Shown here one piece after another: positions 52,585 to 63,996 of a stretch of DNA of 64,000 nucleotides. Position numbers and translations under genes: made by a program. Below the pieces are notes generated by a model. That model was given only the letters and a program-made list of their open reading frames with translations, did not search any database and was not told where the DNA came from. The stretch is from the NCBI GenBank assembly GCA_019925095.2, contig CM034403.1, forward strand, positions 7,445,690 to 7,509,689, read 5' to 3'. Each line of letters starts with the position of its first letter. Position 1 is the stretch's first letter. This DNA comes from Dendrolimus kikuchii (Eukaryota > Arthropoda > Insecta > Lepidoptera > Lasiocampidae).

Positions 52585-53429
52585 AAGTCTTTTCCTAGTG
52601 TGGTGAAAACGGGGCTATCTTCAGACTTTTTTTTAGCTCATCAAACTATGGCCATTTTAAATTTACGCTAGCGAAGCCGTGGGCAAGAGCTTGCTAGTAC
52701 TAAATATTATTAAAATCAGACACTGTATATCGTCTATAGTGCTTCTTCGTCCAACATCGCATATCAGTATTCAAATCGTGGGAATTCTATCATAAATACC
52801 AATCTGTTTTCAAGCTGACACTGATCAACACATAAATATCAAATATCTTTACTTACAATGCAATCTGTGTATAGAACTTGTGAATACTCATCTGTAGGAA
52901 ATGACTAAGACCTAAGCAGATGGTGTGAATGGTCTCGTTACTGATATTAAGACCTTTACATATGCCTGAGATAGTATTTTATGACGCGATAAAGTTAGGA
53001 CGTAAAATAAATTCAATTTAAGGAGTCGGGGAACTGAATCATCGCCTTATTCAGGACTTTCACTAACATGTCCCTTATTTTTTAAAGTTCTGAAGCCATG
53101 TTTCTAATAACGGAGGCGGCAGGAAATCTTCATGTCTATCTCTCTAGTTGTTTGTCTATCCGTCTCTCTGCCTTTGTTTATTTATTATGCTACAATTTTG
53201 GCAGGTTGATTTAAACAGAACTCAAAAGCATTTATAATCAAATATTCGTCTATCTTTCAGAAACGATGACTAAATATAAACCGATAATCACTGAGAACTC
53301 GCATAATTATTAATGAAAAGTATTCTGTGTAATTAAAACTACCTAACAAATATAGATTAGCTAAATGTAAACATAATCTAAACAAATAAATCTAAAGTAG
53401 ATTATTTAGCAGATCACTGCCATCATATC
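52585..53429. other. no gene; Helitron-end scrap at 52640-52700
   Basis: acgctagcgaagccgtgggc followed by aagagcttgctagt resembles the CTAG end of the Helitron-like repeats. The rest is AT-rich. Confidence 0.4.
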
Positions 53430-53905
53430 ACAGAAGGCATTGCACTCTGCATTGTTGTATGGCAATGCTTATTTGTTGGATGGAATATGAACCAGCCTTA
53501 TGATCATGGGTAGTGTCAACTGTTTTATTCATATTGAGTTAGAGAAGGTTTGTAGGTTTCTTTAAGGTTCTTAAAGAATACTACAAGGTTATTGTAACTC
53601 AATATCAATAAGACCGAAAGAGTTTTTTACACATGCCTTTTAAGAAACTCTTTGCCGATGGACTCCACAGACCCAATGTTTCAAGCTCAAATGGCACAAA
53701 TATGCAACCTTTACCTCAGGCTCCATATTTGCGCTGCTTGATGTCTTCAGCCGAAGCGACGGCGTTTTCAGTCCCTAACTCGGTCGTTGGAAAATGTGAC
53801 AGGGCCAATGTGTGAATACATACAATAAAGTCGCATCCCACTTAGCGGGCGCCCCATCTTCCAAAGGATGAGTGCCATTCCGTCGTCATACAGGTATACA
53901 CAGCT
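53430..53905 (-). pseudogene. RLE retrotransposon 3' relic split by a MITE
   Basis: On the minus strand from 53905: YDDGMALILWKMGRPL (cf. RRPDGMSLVPWKMGRPL), then EDIKQRKYGA stop GKGCIFVPFELETLGLWSPS (cf. ALKRRKYSAIGNGYIFAAFGVETLGPWGPE), then after the MITE HDHKAGSYSIQQISIAIQQC (cf. RDQKTGLYLAQRISIAIQRG). It spans about residues 823-938 of the intact protein; diverged, with stops. The MITE (53520-53616) lies between the equivalents of residues ~912 and 917. Confidence 0.7.
53520..53616. mobile_element. 97-bp hairpin MITE (tcttattcata family)
   Basis: Arms ttttattcatattgagtta and taactcaatatcaataaga; the inner part also pairs partly (aggtttctttaagg / ttcttaaagaa). The right terminus gaccg agrees with the 16.4-kb copy. 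Because it interrupts a recognisable protein-coding relic, its limits are better supported than those of the other copies. Confidence 0.7.
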
Positions 53906-54063
53906 AATAATTCCTCCCTATGTACCTGGGCAGTAGACCAATTTTATATATTAAAATTGGTTTACTGCGCTACCACAATGTAGGAATCATGAAAGCCCGC
54001 TTTCATGAGCTAAGAATGCATACACAGCAAGCAACACTCTGCCTTTCGCACTTGCGAATAAAA

Positions 54064-54272
54064 TCTTAATATATATAAATCTCGTGTCACAATGTTTGTC
54101 CTCAATGGACTCCTAAACTACTTGACCGATTTTAATCAAATTTGCACACCGTGTGCAGTTTGATCCGACTTGAAAGATAGGATAGTTTTCATTTGGATCC
54201 GGTAGGTGGCGCTGGAATCGGGTTCTAAATTTTATTTTTTCAGGGCAGAACAACGTCTGCCCGGGCAGCTAG
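54064..54272 (+). mobile_element. Helitron-like family H1, complete 209-bp copy
   Basis: Starts TC after an A (tcttaatatatataaatctc) and ends CTAG before a T (54269-54272), the A|T insertion preference of Helitrons. A stem gggcag (54243-54248) / ctgccc (54257-54262) lies just inside, and ctgcccgggcag (54257-54268) is itself a perfect palindrome abutting CTAG. Shares ggatccggtaggtggcgctg and ggaatcgggttctaaat with two other copies. No Rep/helicase: non-autonomous. Confidence 0.7.
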
Positions 54273-55654
54273 TTCTATATAGATTATTTACATGTCAAGA
54301 AACGATCTGCCTTATCTGCGCAAACGAAAATTGCCGACTGGAATTATAATTTGTGTACTACTTACTATATTAAAATGACCGGTACGTCAACGCGAATTTC
54401 TATTCGTTTCGAACAATAGTTCATTTGAAGGTGTCAAAACGCCACGTAATTTTTATAATACAATGGCGATATTGGTACATCATTTCACAATGGGAAAATT
54501 GTTTCTTAACGCCTTTGAAAGAAATAGAAACAGTTTGCGAAATTGTAATAAAGTTCAACATAATAACGTAATTGCTTATTGCTTATAATCTGACCACAAG
54601 CGTTGTGGCTTGTTTATGAATATGACACTAGAAGTAAAAAATACATAAAAACATGTAAAAGTGTTGTACCTGTTAGCTCAGAGTATAGTAAAGAGTATTC
54701 TGTATAGCAAAAGGCATCTATATAAAATTCTAAAAAATTAGCAATCCGGCGAACGGTTGATATCCGGCTAAAAAACCAGTTGATGGCTTTTTGATTAATG
54801 AGCGAACCACTCGCCAACCGGCAGCCGACGGCTGACGGCAAAACCGTCAACTTGTCGGTTTTCAATTTAATTCGACAACCATTTGGCGAAGTGGTTGACA
54901 ACTTAGCCGTGGCTATTTTACGAACAATTGCAATTTGCTGCCTTTTAAAATAGCTATCCACCCCTAGCTTTTTCTGGTTTTATTATTTGACTACAAACCC
55001 CGTAAATAGTATTAAAATGGAAATATCACATATCCAACTACTCAAAAGATCTTGTTTTAATATTTTTTGTTATTTTATTTTATACATACACCATTTACAT
55101 TTTTTTAGAATTTTCATAATTCTCCAAATTATAATATAAAAAATCATATTTAGGCTTTTAGTAACTACTAAAGAAGTATCGCCGCAGCGTTGCATTTTGG
55201 TTTTTACTTCATCCAGAGAACAAAAACCGCGAATAAAAGCTAGTTGATATTAACATTGTAAAATGTCTTCTAGTTATCTCTTCAGCTCGTGCTTTAATTT
55301 TGATGACAATACACACATATTAGCATAGGAGCACAATTGAGTATTTAAGAGCGAGAATTCTGAACACGAAACAACTTTATCTATTCGTTTTATCAAGAGT
55401 CGTGATGATAAGATCTGTTGCATGGTTTGCACAATGTACCTATGTAGATCTTAGTAGCTATGTTGGGGTGCATTGTACTATTACGCATACAATTTGAATG
55501 TTGCCAAAATATTCTACTAATTCCTTTGAAATGTCTATCTTTTGATCTGCGTAATGCCTTTTGAATTTTGATGGGGTATATTTTGGGTTGCTATCAAGTA
55601 GTGTTTCTTCTATGTTGAATCATGGTTATGCATGTAAGTTAAGGATGACATGAT
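54273..55654. other. no gene; structured region at 54740-54905
   Basis: Within AT-rich DNA, 54740-54905 has several interleaved inverted and direct copies of a ccggc/gccaacc motif (gcgaaccactcgccaacc against ttggcgaagtggttgac; gccgacggctgacggc). A 115-codon minus frame (54614-54961) covers it but shows no domain. Confidence 0.4.
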
Positions 55655-55760
55655 GATATGCAGTGTGACAGAAGAGGTATGTCAGAATAGAAGAGTGTGG
55701 AAGGAAAAGACATATTGTGCCGACCTCAAGTAATTGGGATATGGTGAAAGAAAAAAAGAA
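55655..55760 (+). pseudogene. RTE-3 fragment, plus strand
   Basis: cagtgtgacagaagaggtat then gtcagaatagaagagtgtgg and gaaaagacatattgtgccga, giving SVTEEVCQNRRVWKEKTYCA. Followed by the aattgggatatggtgaaaga 3' UTR block. Confidence 0.65.
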
Positions 55761-55850
55761 AAGCTTGTGGCTAATTTCAGACTCAAAAAATTATAATGAG
55801 CTTAAAGATATTTATTATGAATATTAATTTACATAACCACTATGTGATTG

Positions 55851-56227
55851 AGTAAGACGTGGATACTGACGGTGGAACTGGTCCACAAATTTAGAGTCAC
55901 TCAGAGGGCTATGAAGCGATAGCTATATTGGGTGTATTTCTTATGGTTAGAATCATAATTGAGGATATACGTAAGAGAACCAAGATAACTGACATAGCTC
56001 ACAAAATTAGCAAGTTGAAGTAGCAGCACCGACGGGCAATGGAGCAAACGCCTAGAGTGAAGACCGCGTCTCGGCAGGCGAAGCGTAGGACGACCTCCAG
56101 CTTGGTGGATTAATGACCTGCGTAAGGTCCTTGTAGGGGCTGGATGAGGAAGGCGGGAGAACGGGATATGTGCTGCAATCTTGAGGAAGACTACGTCCAG
56201 CATTGGACATTGATTGGCTAAAGAAGA
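55851..56227 (+). pseudogene. RTE-2 retrotransposon 3' end, plus strand
   Basis: Aligns with 43826-44248 from taagacgtggatactgacgg to gctggatgaggaaggcggga and gactacgtccagcattggac; ends ttggctaaagaagattggct. Broken frames; a deletion is evident around the LKW...H region (agttgaagtagcagcaccga). Confidence 0.65.
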
Positions 56228-56455
56228 TTGGCTAGGATATGGCTAATAAGATTTTATAACTACTAATTTAGACACATAAGTTCAATGCAATATTTTATAA
56301 CATATTTATTTATGTAATTTAGTTTTAATATTTTGACAAATTGTATTTTTATTAAGGGTTATTATAAATTCATTCATTTATAGGATTTACAGTGTGGCTA
56401 TCTAATTATGATTATGTTTACTTACTCGATTGTACAGTTATACCCTACAGAATGT

Positions 56456-56613
56456 TGTGTTCCGGCATTAGTGACCAGGATCCAGTCTCCCTTAAGAGAG
56501 CAGCAGCGCATTTGTAGCGTCTTTGGTGTTGCAAATGTCCATAGGCGATGGTAACCGCTTTCCATCAAGTGGGCTATCTGCCTGTCTGCTGATCTCCTGC
56601 AATAAAAAAAAAA
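56456..56613 (+). mobile_element. Family A, 5'-truncated copy with 7-bp duplication
   Basis: agaatgt flanks it (56449-56455 and 56614-56620). Begins ttgtgttccggcattagtga and ends tgcaataaaaaaaaaa. This is the cleanest evidence in the window that Family A moves by LINE-type target-primed insertion. Confidence 0.8.
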
Positions 56614-56620
56614 AGAATGT

Positions 56621-57147
56621 ATGTTTCGTTACCAGTAAAGAAAAGTATATAATAATCACAACTTTTCACTTTCTCTTTCGAATACTGTGACCGTAGAAAT
56701 ACCTGTTATTTTGCCAGAAACATGAAATTATGTACATGACAGCGTAAGATTTTATCTGTAAATCCACTATTACCCTACCTAGGTAGTAATTGCAGACGAG
56801 CGTTTTACTTACTCAATTTATATTTTTTATATAAAAGTGAATCCTATGAAAAGAAAAACTTTGACGCATGTTAGATTTCCACAGAAGCGTAACATGCGTC
56901 ACCCTGCGTTTAACTTGAAACTAGTAGAATTTGCTGGTTAACGAAATAAGCGCAATCCTCTACGGTTTGAGATAATTTCAGACAGTTCTTGGAACTCTAT
57001 GTAACGATTGAAATAATTAAAAACTTTTTATTATTCTTTTTTTAAATATATTGTACCCACGTAGTATTTTTGCGTCATCCTATTATGCTACATAAATATA
57101 TAAATTTGTTTATTGGAATAGGTGTGTTCTAAAATGTTCTGTCTGTC
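56621..57147. other. no recognised gene
   Basis: A short inverted repeat gacgcatgtta / taacatgcgtc (about 56863-56900). Otherwise AT-rich. Confidence 0.4.
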
Positions 57148-57159
57148 AACAGTCTGTAC

Positions 57160-57215
57160 ATACATACATACATACATAACTTCACGCCAGTTCCCTTGCG
57201 GGGTAGGCACGAACA
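57160..57215 (-). mobile_element. 56-bp RTE-1 micro-insertion with 12-bp duplication
   Basis: aacagtctgtac flanks it (57148-57159 and 57216-57227). It contains only a TATG tail and the last ~35 bases of RTE-1 (complement of gcaagggaactggcgtgaag). An extreme 5' truncation. Confidence 0.85.
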
Positions 57216-57227
57216 AACAGTCTGTAC

Positions 57228-58429
57228 TGTCAGTAAACTATCATACGCAAACATAATACAGTTTCTAGTACGGGAAAGTAGTTATCTTTACATGTCTGAC
57301 TAATTTTTTACTATTTTGACTGATATCAAATCATGTTGTGTTGATTTCAAAGACCTATTATAATTTTCTTCCCCAAATTCCCTGCTTGATTTCTATAAGT
57401 TTTAAATTATTTCCATACTTGACTTTTGTACGACGCAACGATGCTCTTAAAAAATATTCAACAAAGATTGAGTTACTTTTAAATACTGTCTTGTAACTGA
57501 ACACTTATATAATACGAAGACTATGTCAATGTTATTTATTCAAATCCTTTATTATGTCCCCAAGGAAATTTTTATGCTGTTTAAATGAAGTCCCTAATTT
57601 CAAGTTCTAAATTAATATTGTAAGCTTTTAAGAAACGTCTCAAATTTTGAATAATAAATATTTTATCAAACAGAACGCCTTGTCGCTCGTCTGTTATGTT
57701 TTTTATAAAACAATGGATGTCGCTATTTGATGTAAGTAAGGTAATGAAGCAATTTACGACGTTATTACACACAATGAAAGTGCTAGAAAGTCTACATTTA
57801 GTAGTAATGCACAAATATTTACTTTTAATAATTTGATATGGAACCCGTGATTACTAAATACATACGCGGAAATGTTTATTTTGTTTACATCTGCAAAAGT
57901 AAGACCACATCTTCAAATCAATATGAACGCTGGCGTCGTCTCTATTAATTTGCATGCGTGAATGAACCTTCTTTTATGAAAATAGTATAATGAATTAATC
58001 GAAAATCTTATTAAAATAAATCTGCATAGGAACCGGTTTTAAATACCACTAAATATTCTCAACAATAACAACAAAGAGCATATTTCCGAATCATTACCTT
58101 CTAACTGCGGCCAATGTTCAATCATGAAGCTAAACATTTTTAGGGATCCGTATTTGGAAGGTCTTAGTTTTTGGCGAGACACTTTGTTAATTTTGCACTA
58201 TATCTTACAAAATTTTCATCGAATTTAGAAGCAAATATTTCGGTAATTATTGACGTAATAAAAAATATATAACTGAACAACGTTTGTATATTAGGTACAT
58301 ATTTTGAAAAAAAAAATTAAATCCTCATTTAGATATATGGCCACCCCTAAACTTTTATTTATACAATTTCTTCACAACATTGTGTAGCGGCATGTATGTA
58401 GATTACTTAATCTTTTTACTTAGTTTCAC
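57228..58429. other. no recognised gene
   Basis: AT-rich. A 77-codon minus frame (57581-57814; DERQGVLFDKIFIIQNLRRF) looks somewhat protein-like but lacks any supporting context. Confidence 0.35.
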
Positions 58430-58640
58430 CCATACATAACCCGTCGCTGGCCCTCACAGGGTAGAGGAGCGTCATTCGGGCGGCAGATGGGGGAATGATC
58501 GGCAGTACATCCTAGCTACGCTTCCGGCTACGTCCGATGGACTCGCTGACCAACCACAGGTGTGATCCTCCAGCATTATGGATCTACAGCATATGGTTGT
58601 GTAGAGGGTTAACGCCCCACTCACGAAAAAAACCTGTTAC
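58430..58640. other. GC-richer block of unknown nature
   Basis: ccgtcgctggccctcacagg, ggcggcagatgggggaatga and cttccggctacgtccgatgg stand out from the flanks. It ends near aacgccccactcacg. No frame or repeat partner. Possibly a retroposon piece. Confidence 0.35.
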
Positions 58641-58849
58641 GAAACCGAAAACGAGAAAAGGCCAAGCTCACTTTGGAAATGTCTAAACGCGCGTCAACAC
58701 GGTTTTCCAGTGCATAGTGCATGATTGGATAGATTTGTTAATTGAAATAAAAAATCTGACTACTTAAGGTTTTACAGACGCGGCGTACGAGATATGGACG
58801 CCTTGTATAAGCATAGCGCATATGCGCCTCTTCAACATGTGAGACCAAA

Positions 58850-59850
58850 CCACTCTAGTATATTTTTATCATAAGCATTCGTCGGTCGTTTACAGTATCA
58901 TACCAGACGTGGCCTACGGCGTTTGTAAGCGACTAGTGCCTAATGCTAATATTAGACGGATCAACTGAATTGAATCAATTCTGTTGACAGGCATAGAATT
59001 GAGAGGATACGGTGATATTCAATGACATTGAATGATTTAAGTTTATGTTTATATGGAGCACTTTGCTTGATTCATCCAAATTAAAAGACAGAATTGATCC
59101 GTCTAATATCGGCTTAACAGTCAGGATGGTTTGTTAGTGGTTCGTTTTTGTTAAAATTTCTACGGAACTTTAATAAATACGTCTCGAATTCACCAGCCGT
59201 TATATTCTAGTCTATTTTCATAATAAGCATTCATCGATCACGTACAGGTGTTTTGTAACAGGCCAGAGCCTAACGAACAGAACAGTTTCTTAATTGTTCG
59301 GTTTTTTTTAAAACGTCTACGGAACATTTACGAATACGTCTCAAATTTACCAGCCGTTATATCCTAGTCTATTTTCATAATAACATTCATTACCGATGAA
59401 AGCGTACAGGATTATTTGAAACAGACCAGCGCCTTATAAACAGGACGGTTTCTTAAGTGTTCCGTTTTTGTTAAAGCGTCTACGGAACCTTAACAAATAC
59501 GTCTCGAATTTACCAGCCGTTATATTCTAGTCTATTGCCATAATAGCATTCATCGGTCGCGTAAAGGATCATTTGAAACAGGCGAGCGTCTAACGAATAG
59601 GATGGTTTTTTAAGTGTTCCGTTTGTGTTAAAACGTCTACGGAACCTTAAAAAATACGTCTCGAATTTACCAGCCATTATATTTTAGTCTATTTTCATAA
59701 TAGCATTCATCAGTCGCGTACAGGATCATTTGAAACAGGCCAGCTCCTAATGAAGAGGGCGGTTTCGGAAGTGTTCCGTTTTTGTTAAAATTTCTACGGA
59801 ACCTTAAAGAATATGCTTCGATCTTATCGGTTTTTATGCTCTAGTAGCAG
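58850..59850. repeat. ~160-bp tandem array, about five units
   Basis: The block (t/g)tctacggaaccttaacaa recurs with its tac at 59161, 59318, 59481, 59638 and 59795, i.e. spacing 157-163 bp. Units also share accagccgttatattctagt, tcataatagcattcatcg, gtacaggatcatttgaaaca and gtgttccgtttttgtt. A first, more diverged unit begins near 58850 and is split by a MITE (58945-59113). Short satellite-like cluster with no coding potential. Confidence 0.8.
58945..59113. mobile_element. 169-bp MITE inserted in the tandem array
   Basis: Left end gctaatattagacggatcaa, right end (complement) gccgatattagacggatcaa, with inner pairing gaattgaatcaattctgttg region against agacagaattgatcc. The flanking array resumes on both sides. 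A truncated relative is at 210-261. Flanks taat / ttaa do not give a clear duplication. Confidence 0.65.
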
Positions 59851-62609
59851 TAGGTGCATTTGAATGTAGCTTCTAGGGTTGTTCTACAATTCCCACGGAA
59901 CTTTGCACAAAGAAGAAACGTCCAAGGGTGTCTTTGTTGAGTCACCCTTCAGTTGAAATTATTTTCTTTTTTTACCACAGTGTCGCTTTAATGATGACAC
60001 CTTGTATGTTTACTTAATATTTTTATCTCTTTTTATTCTTAGGGGTGGTGTCTTTGGACAAGAGGTGAAAGATCGTTTTTAAAAATCGAATGTCTAGATG
60101 TTCTTTTTAACGGTTTTTTTGTTATTTACGAGTACGAAACTTGGATTAACAGTTTGTTCGATCATTTGTTTGACATGTTTTTTTATTTTTTTGTATTATG
60201 GCTGAATTAGATTTTTTATATGTAATAGTCATTATAGTGGAAATAACAATACTTTATAATATAAAGAAAATATTTATAGTTACATGAGGTATTTTTTCTT
60301 ATCCATCTTCAGGTCAGAGTTCCTTTTTAAAATGACTACAGTCGTTTGAAATTTATCTCATAAAGTACCAACTCTATAGAACAATTCTTTTTACGTTAGG
60401 TACTCTGTTACTCGTAGTAATGCCAGATTATAATCAAATCCCCGGTCAAGGAGAGGCTCAACCGCAGACGGGGTGAGTCCACGTGAATCAGGGTTAGGGC
60501 GTTCCGTTTCGAAAATTCGTATTCTACTAAATCCTATATCTTCTCGATAGCATCGCGGCAGAATAATACTAGAACAAAATGATATTATACCACCAGCAGA
60601 AAAAGCGTTAGCCGAAATGAATATTGGAGAGCGACCAAAAATATTAAACATTTATTTCGCGAGTTTTCGCTATTAAATATTTACATAGGTAGAGAGGCGT
60701 GCTACGGGCATACCACTGGAATTAACAGAATACCGAAATCAGAAAAACCTACGATTGAGATGATAGTGTCCGGCGATTTCCACGAGATAGTAATGGCAAA
60801 ATTGGGCTCAGTTGTCTAGCCCTCGGCTGTACGATGTACGCATCGAGATAGTACAAATTATAACGGTAATTAATTATCCAAATATAATTTTAATCGGTCC
60901 TAGAGCTGATAAGGGAACTCTAAAATCCAATAAGGCTAAAGGAATTAAAGGACCAAACGCGGCGGTAGGTCCGAACCATCTTCAATGGATTTCACGGTGA
61001 TCACTCCAAGGATTGACAGGCGGAGGTGCGTTTAAACTACAATAGTAAAAGGCCATTACCCGAATATAGCCTATTATCCTCTAAGGAATAGTATACACGA
61101 CATACTTTTAGTAGATTTTTTTAAAGTCCCGTTTTCATTTTGCCAAATAACCGAAGTCTTGTGAAATCGTCATCTCTGTCTTTCCGACTGTCTATATGCC
61201 TAATAGGGTAGCAGACAGCCAAATCAACTCAGATTGTTCGATCCTTGCCTAGTATAAGGTAGGTAGAATATCGGTCCATTAATTTTACAGTCCACCCTCT
61301 TTCTGTGTGAGACGACGGCCAATGCACAGCAGGGTATGGGCAGCCATTTTAGACACTTTTTCTATCAACGTTTGACCAAAAAACAGGGCGCCCGGCGTTC
61401 ATATGTTTCTATCAAATTTTTGTGAGTACTGGTTGTGCCAAGAACTTTATCTTACTCAAGACCTTGGCAGAAGTGTTAGCTCGAAAGTGGAATTTAGTGA
61501 CGTGTGCTGTTCCTATATGCAACCTGAACCGAGCCAGGAGAGTGCGGATATCGAAGTTGGTGGAGCTTCTGCTTTTCTAGTGCTAGGATCTAAGTCATAT
61601 CTCTCCCATACAGTCCACAAATTGAACTAGCTTTACCCGTGCCCCACCGAGATACTTTTTAGAAACTCAAAGAACGTCGCAGCCTCATAGTGTACGAGAG
61701 TACTTAATAATGACATACTAAGAATCAATTAGCGCATTAATTACTGTTTGAAAAGTAATTAAAAGTATTGTCATGACGTTTTAAAAGTTAGATGATAAGA
61801 TGTTATTTCAACACCTAGCGCGCCTGTTCTTATATATATAAATATTAGAATTAATTGTAATATGTGTCCGCATTCCTATTGTGTAACAGTCGTTTTTCGA
61901 TATAAGTACAAAGTTCATATGGATAAAGGACAGGATGGTATATTTTATAACTTGCTACGGAAAAAATAATAATTACGATGTTTCTTAGGAACCTTTCTTT
62001 AATTCAATAAATGATGAAAAATACGCTTTTAAATTCATAGAAAGTGTACTATTCCCTTAAAGTTTTAAAATAGAACTATGTTGGAAAATTCTTAAAAATT
62101 AATTGAGTTGTTTTGTAGGTAATTCCATGTTTTACATTCATTTATTTTTGGGGTTCCTTAGATAAATGACAAAAATAGTAGAAGATAGTTACTTCTCAAC
62201 CCTTTACTGTGTGTCGACTGCCACGCAATTGTACGATTATTATTTATTCTCTTGTTTGTATATTAATTGTTAAGCTTGAACAATGAACGTATTTTGTGTG
62301 TCGTCTATTATACTTTCTAAAATGAAGGTTACTTTAGGTTACGTTTAAATGGGACGGTCTTTAAGATGAATTGGGGAAGATTACAAATGCATGAGGACGC
62401 AGTGACTGATGCCTTCAATGCATACGTACTTGGTATGTAAATCAGAGGCGATAAAAAAATCAACAGCAAAAGCCTTTATCATTGGTGCGTTGTACAAGTG
62501 TATTGTTATAATTATCTTATCTTTATAAATAAAAATATAAATGTTCGTTTGTTCATAATCTAAAACCTTTGAAAGTTTTTCATCGATTGCTTTGACATGC
62601 GAATAATCA
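59851..62609. other. no recognised gene; moderately GC block 60410-61080
   Basis: From about 60410 to 61080 composition is closer to balanced (agaggctcaaccgcagacgg, ccaaacgcggcggtaggtcc), but frames are short (86 codons minus, 62 plus). At 61290-61340 gagacgacggccaatgcaca and gcagggtatgggcagcca resemble a SINE tail. No splice-supported exon. Confidence 0.35.
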
Positions 62610-62735
62610 TTTAAATGTCTCTCTCTGTCACCTTCTCCCAATTAATTGGGGTTGGCTCAATATGCTTTTCCTTCCTCTGTCACATCACAAATCATCATGC
62701 CATCTTTCACACAATCCATCCATATCTTTATTCGA
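62610..62735 (-). pseudogene. RTE-3 fragment, minus strand
   Basis: cttctcccaattaattgggg and ttcacacaatccatccatat match 15711-15955. The coding part (complement of cacatcacaaatcatcatgc) is a remnant of the DDMxxCGVT region. Truncated at both ends. Confidence 0.6.
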
Positions 62736-63228
62736 ATAATCATTATAATGTGTAATAACTGTTATACCTATAGGTATAGGAATATCACACTCAGAATAAT
62801 AACTAAAGCCTTAGTCTCTTGGTGTCTTTGGCTGTCTTTGGCATCTGGGAAAAGCATATTTCAATAAACAGTCAGGATTTTTAGCATAAACCTCAAATCT
62901 TCTTTAAATATAAACCATATATTGCAACTATTGTTAATTTATATACATTTTTTTAAATAAAACTGAACAACAAAATTTAAGTTCTCATCCTTCCTAGATT
63001 CATTAATATAAATAATACACTTTCACTGTCTCAAAGATTACTTTTTCTGATATCGTCCGGAGCTTCACTGAGAAACAAAATAAGCGTCGTACTTTTGTAC
63101 GCGTGTGTCATTAACTATGAGAACGTCCCACTAAAACTTCCGCGTTTAGTGAGGAAAGTGTTTGAACATGCGATATGCATCAAGCTGCATTTGTTTACTC
63201 GAGTAAAAAATAAAATTGAAAAGTGATT
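62736..63228. other. no recognised gene
   Basis: AT-rich. Confidence 0.4.
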
Positions 63229-63795
63229 TTTAACCGACTTAAAAAAATGTGTATGTTCTGAATTCGTCGTGTAAATATATATTTTAATCGACTTCAAAAA
63301 GGAGGATGTTCTTAATTCGTCTATATTTTGTTTTTGTATGTTCGTTATGCAATTTCTCCGTCAATTGTAGACCGATTTTCAATTTCTTTTTTTTAACTCC
63401 CGAGATTTTGACACTCCCCATAGTCACCAAGTCATGATCTGATTTGTGGATCGCAAGGAAATCAAGAGCAACCCTTGTTGAAGAGCATACACACCAAAGA
63501 GTGAGGTGGCTTTGTATACGCGTGGCAGTTGTACAATTTCTACAGGTGCTTAATATATTATCTCTAAAGCTATTAAAGTATTTGCTCAAATGAAAAGATT
63601 TTTTTTTACAAAAACAAAACTGACTAGTTCGATGCGGAATAGTTGCCATTTGGTCTCCTAAAAATTTAACATAGTTTGGCCCAGTAGTTTTCATTTTATG
63701 AACATTTTTTATCAAATTTTTTCCATTCCGTTCCGTATGTACACCGATTACGCTGAAATTTATGATCCGATTTACCTAAAGAAGTCGGTTAAATT
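63229..63795 (+). repeat. 'accgacttc' repeat with inverted ends
   Basis: Left end aaccgacttaaaaaaatgtg, a second head atcgacttcaaaaaggagga 59 bp later, and a right end gaagtcggttaaattggg that is the complement of the head. Interior has ccgattttcaatttcttt and ccgattacgctgaaattta. The 143-codon minus frame (63284-63715) lies wholly in it and is not considered a gene. Confidence 0.5.
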
Positions 63796-63863
63796 GGGTT
63801 TTACTGTGAAGACCGTTTTGTTTAATAAATATTTTTCTATTAAAACGACTCGTTGACTCTTCA

Positions 63864-63996
63864 GGTGATCGGAGAGTTGGTGCCTACCTCGGACAACAGA
63901 TCAGTATGGCAAACCAGCGAGGAAACCTAGCCAGCCTACTGGGCACCTTGCCCATTGAAGACGGTGACCAGGGCTTAGTGATCTACTTTCGGTCTT
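63864..63996 (+). pseudogene. C-terminal relic of an RLE retrotransposon, plus strand
   Basis: Open from GDRRVGAYLGQQISMANQRG through NLASLLGTLPIEDGDQGLVI to the stop TGA at 63994-63996. Aligns with residues ~915-955 of the 957-aa protein (GLYLAQRISIAIQRGNVASL). The LGTLPIED version matches 34616-34699. The element's remaining 3' UTR would lie beyond the window edge. Confidence 0.75.

Noticed and set aside
57581..57814. 77-codon minus frame (DERQGVLFDKIFIIQNLRRF)
   Set aside because: Looks mildly protein-like but has no recognised family, no flanking exons and AT-driven composition; not enough to call a gene.
59114..59850. CRISPR-like regular spacing
   Set aside because: Units of ~160 bp are similar along their whole length, unlike short repeats with unique spacers, and the sequence is eukaryotic.
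63284..63715. 143-codon minus-strand frame
   Set aside because: Lies within a lepidopteran interspersed repeat, with no domain and composition set by the repeat.
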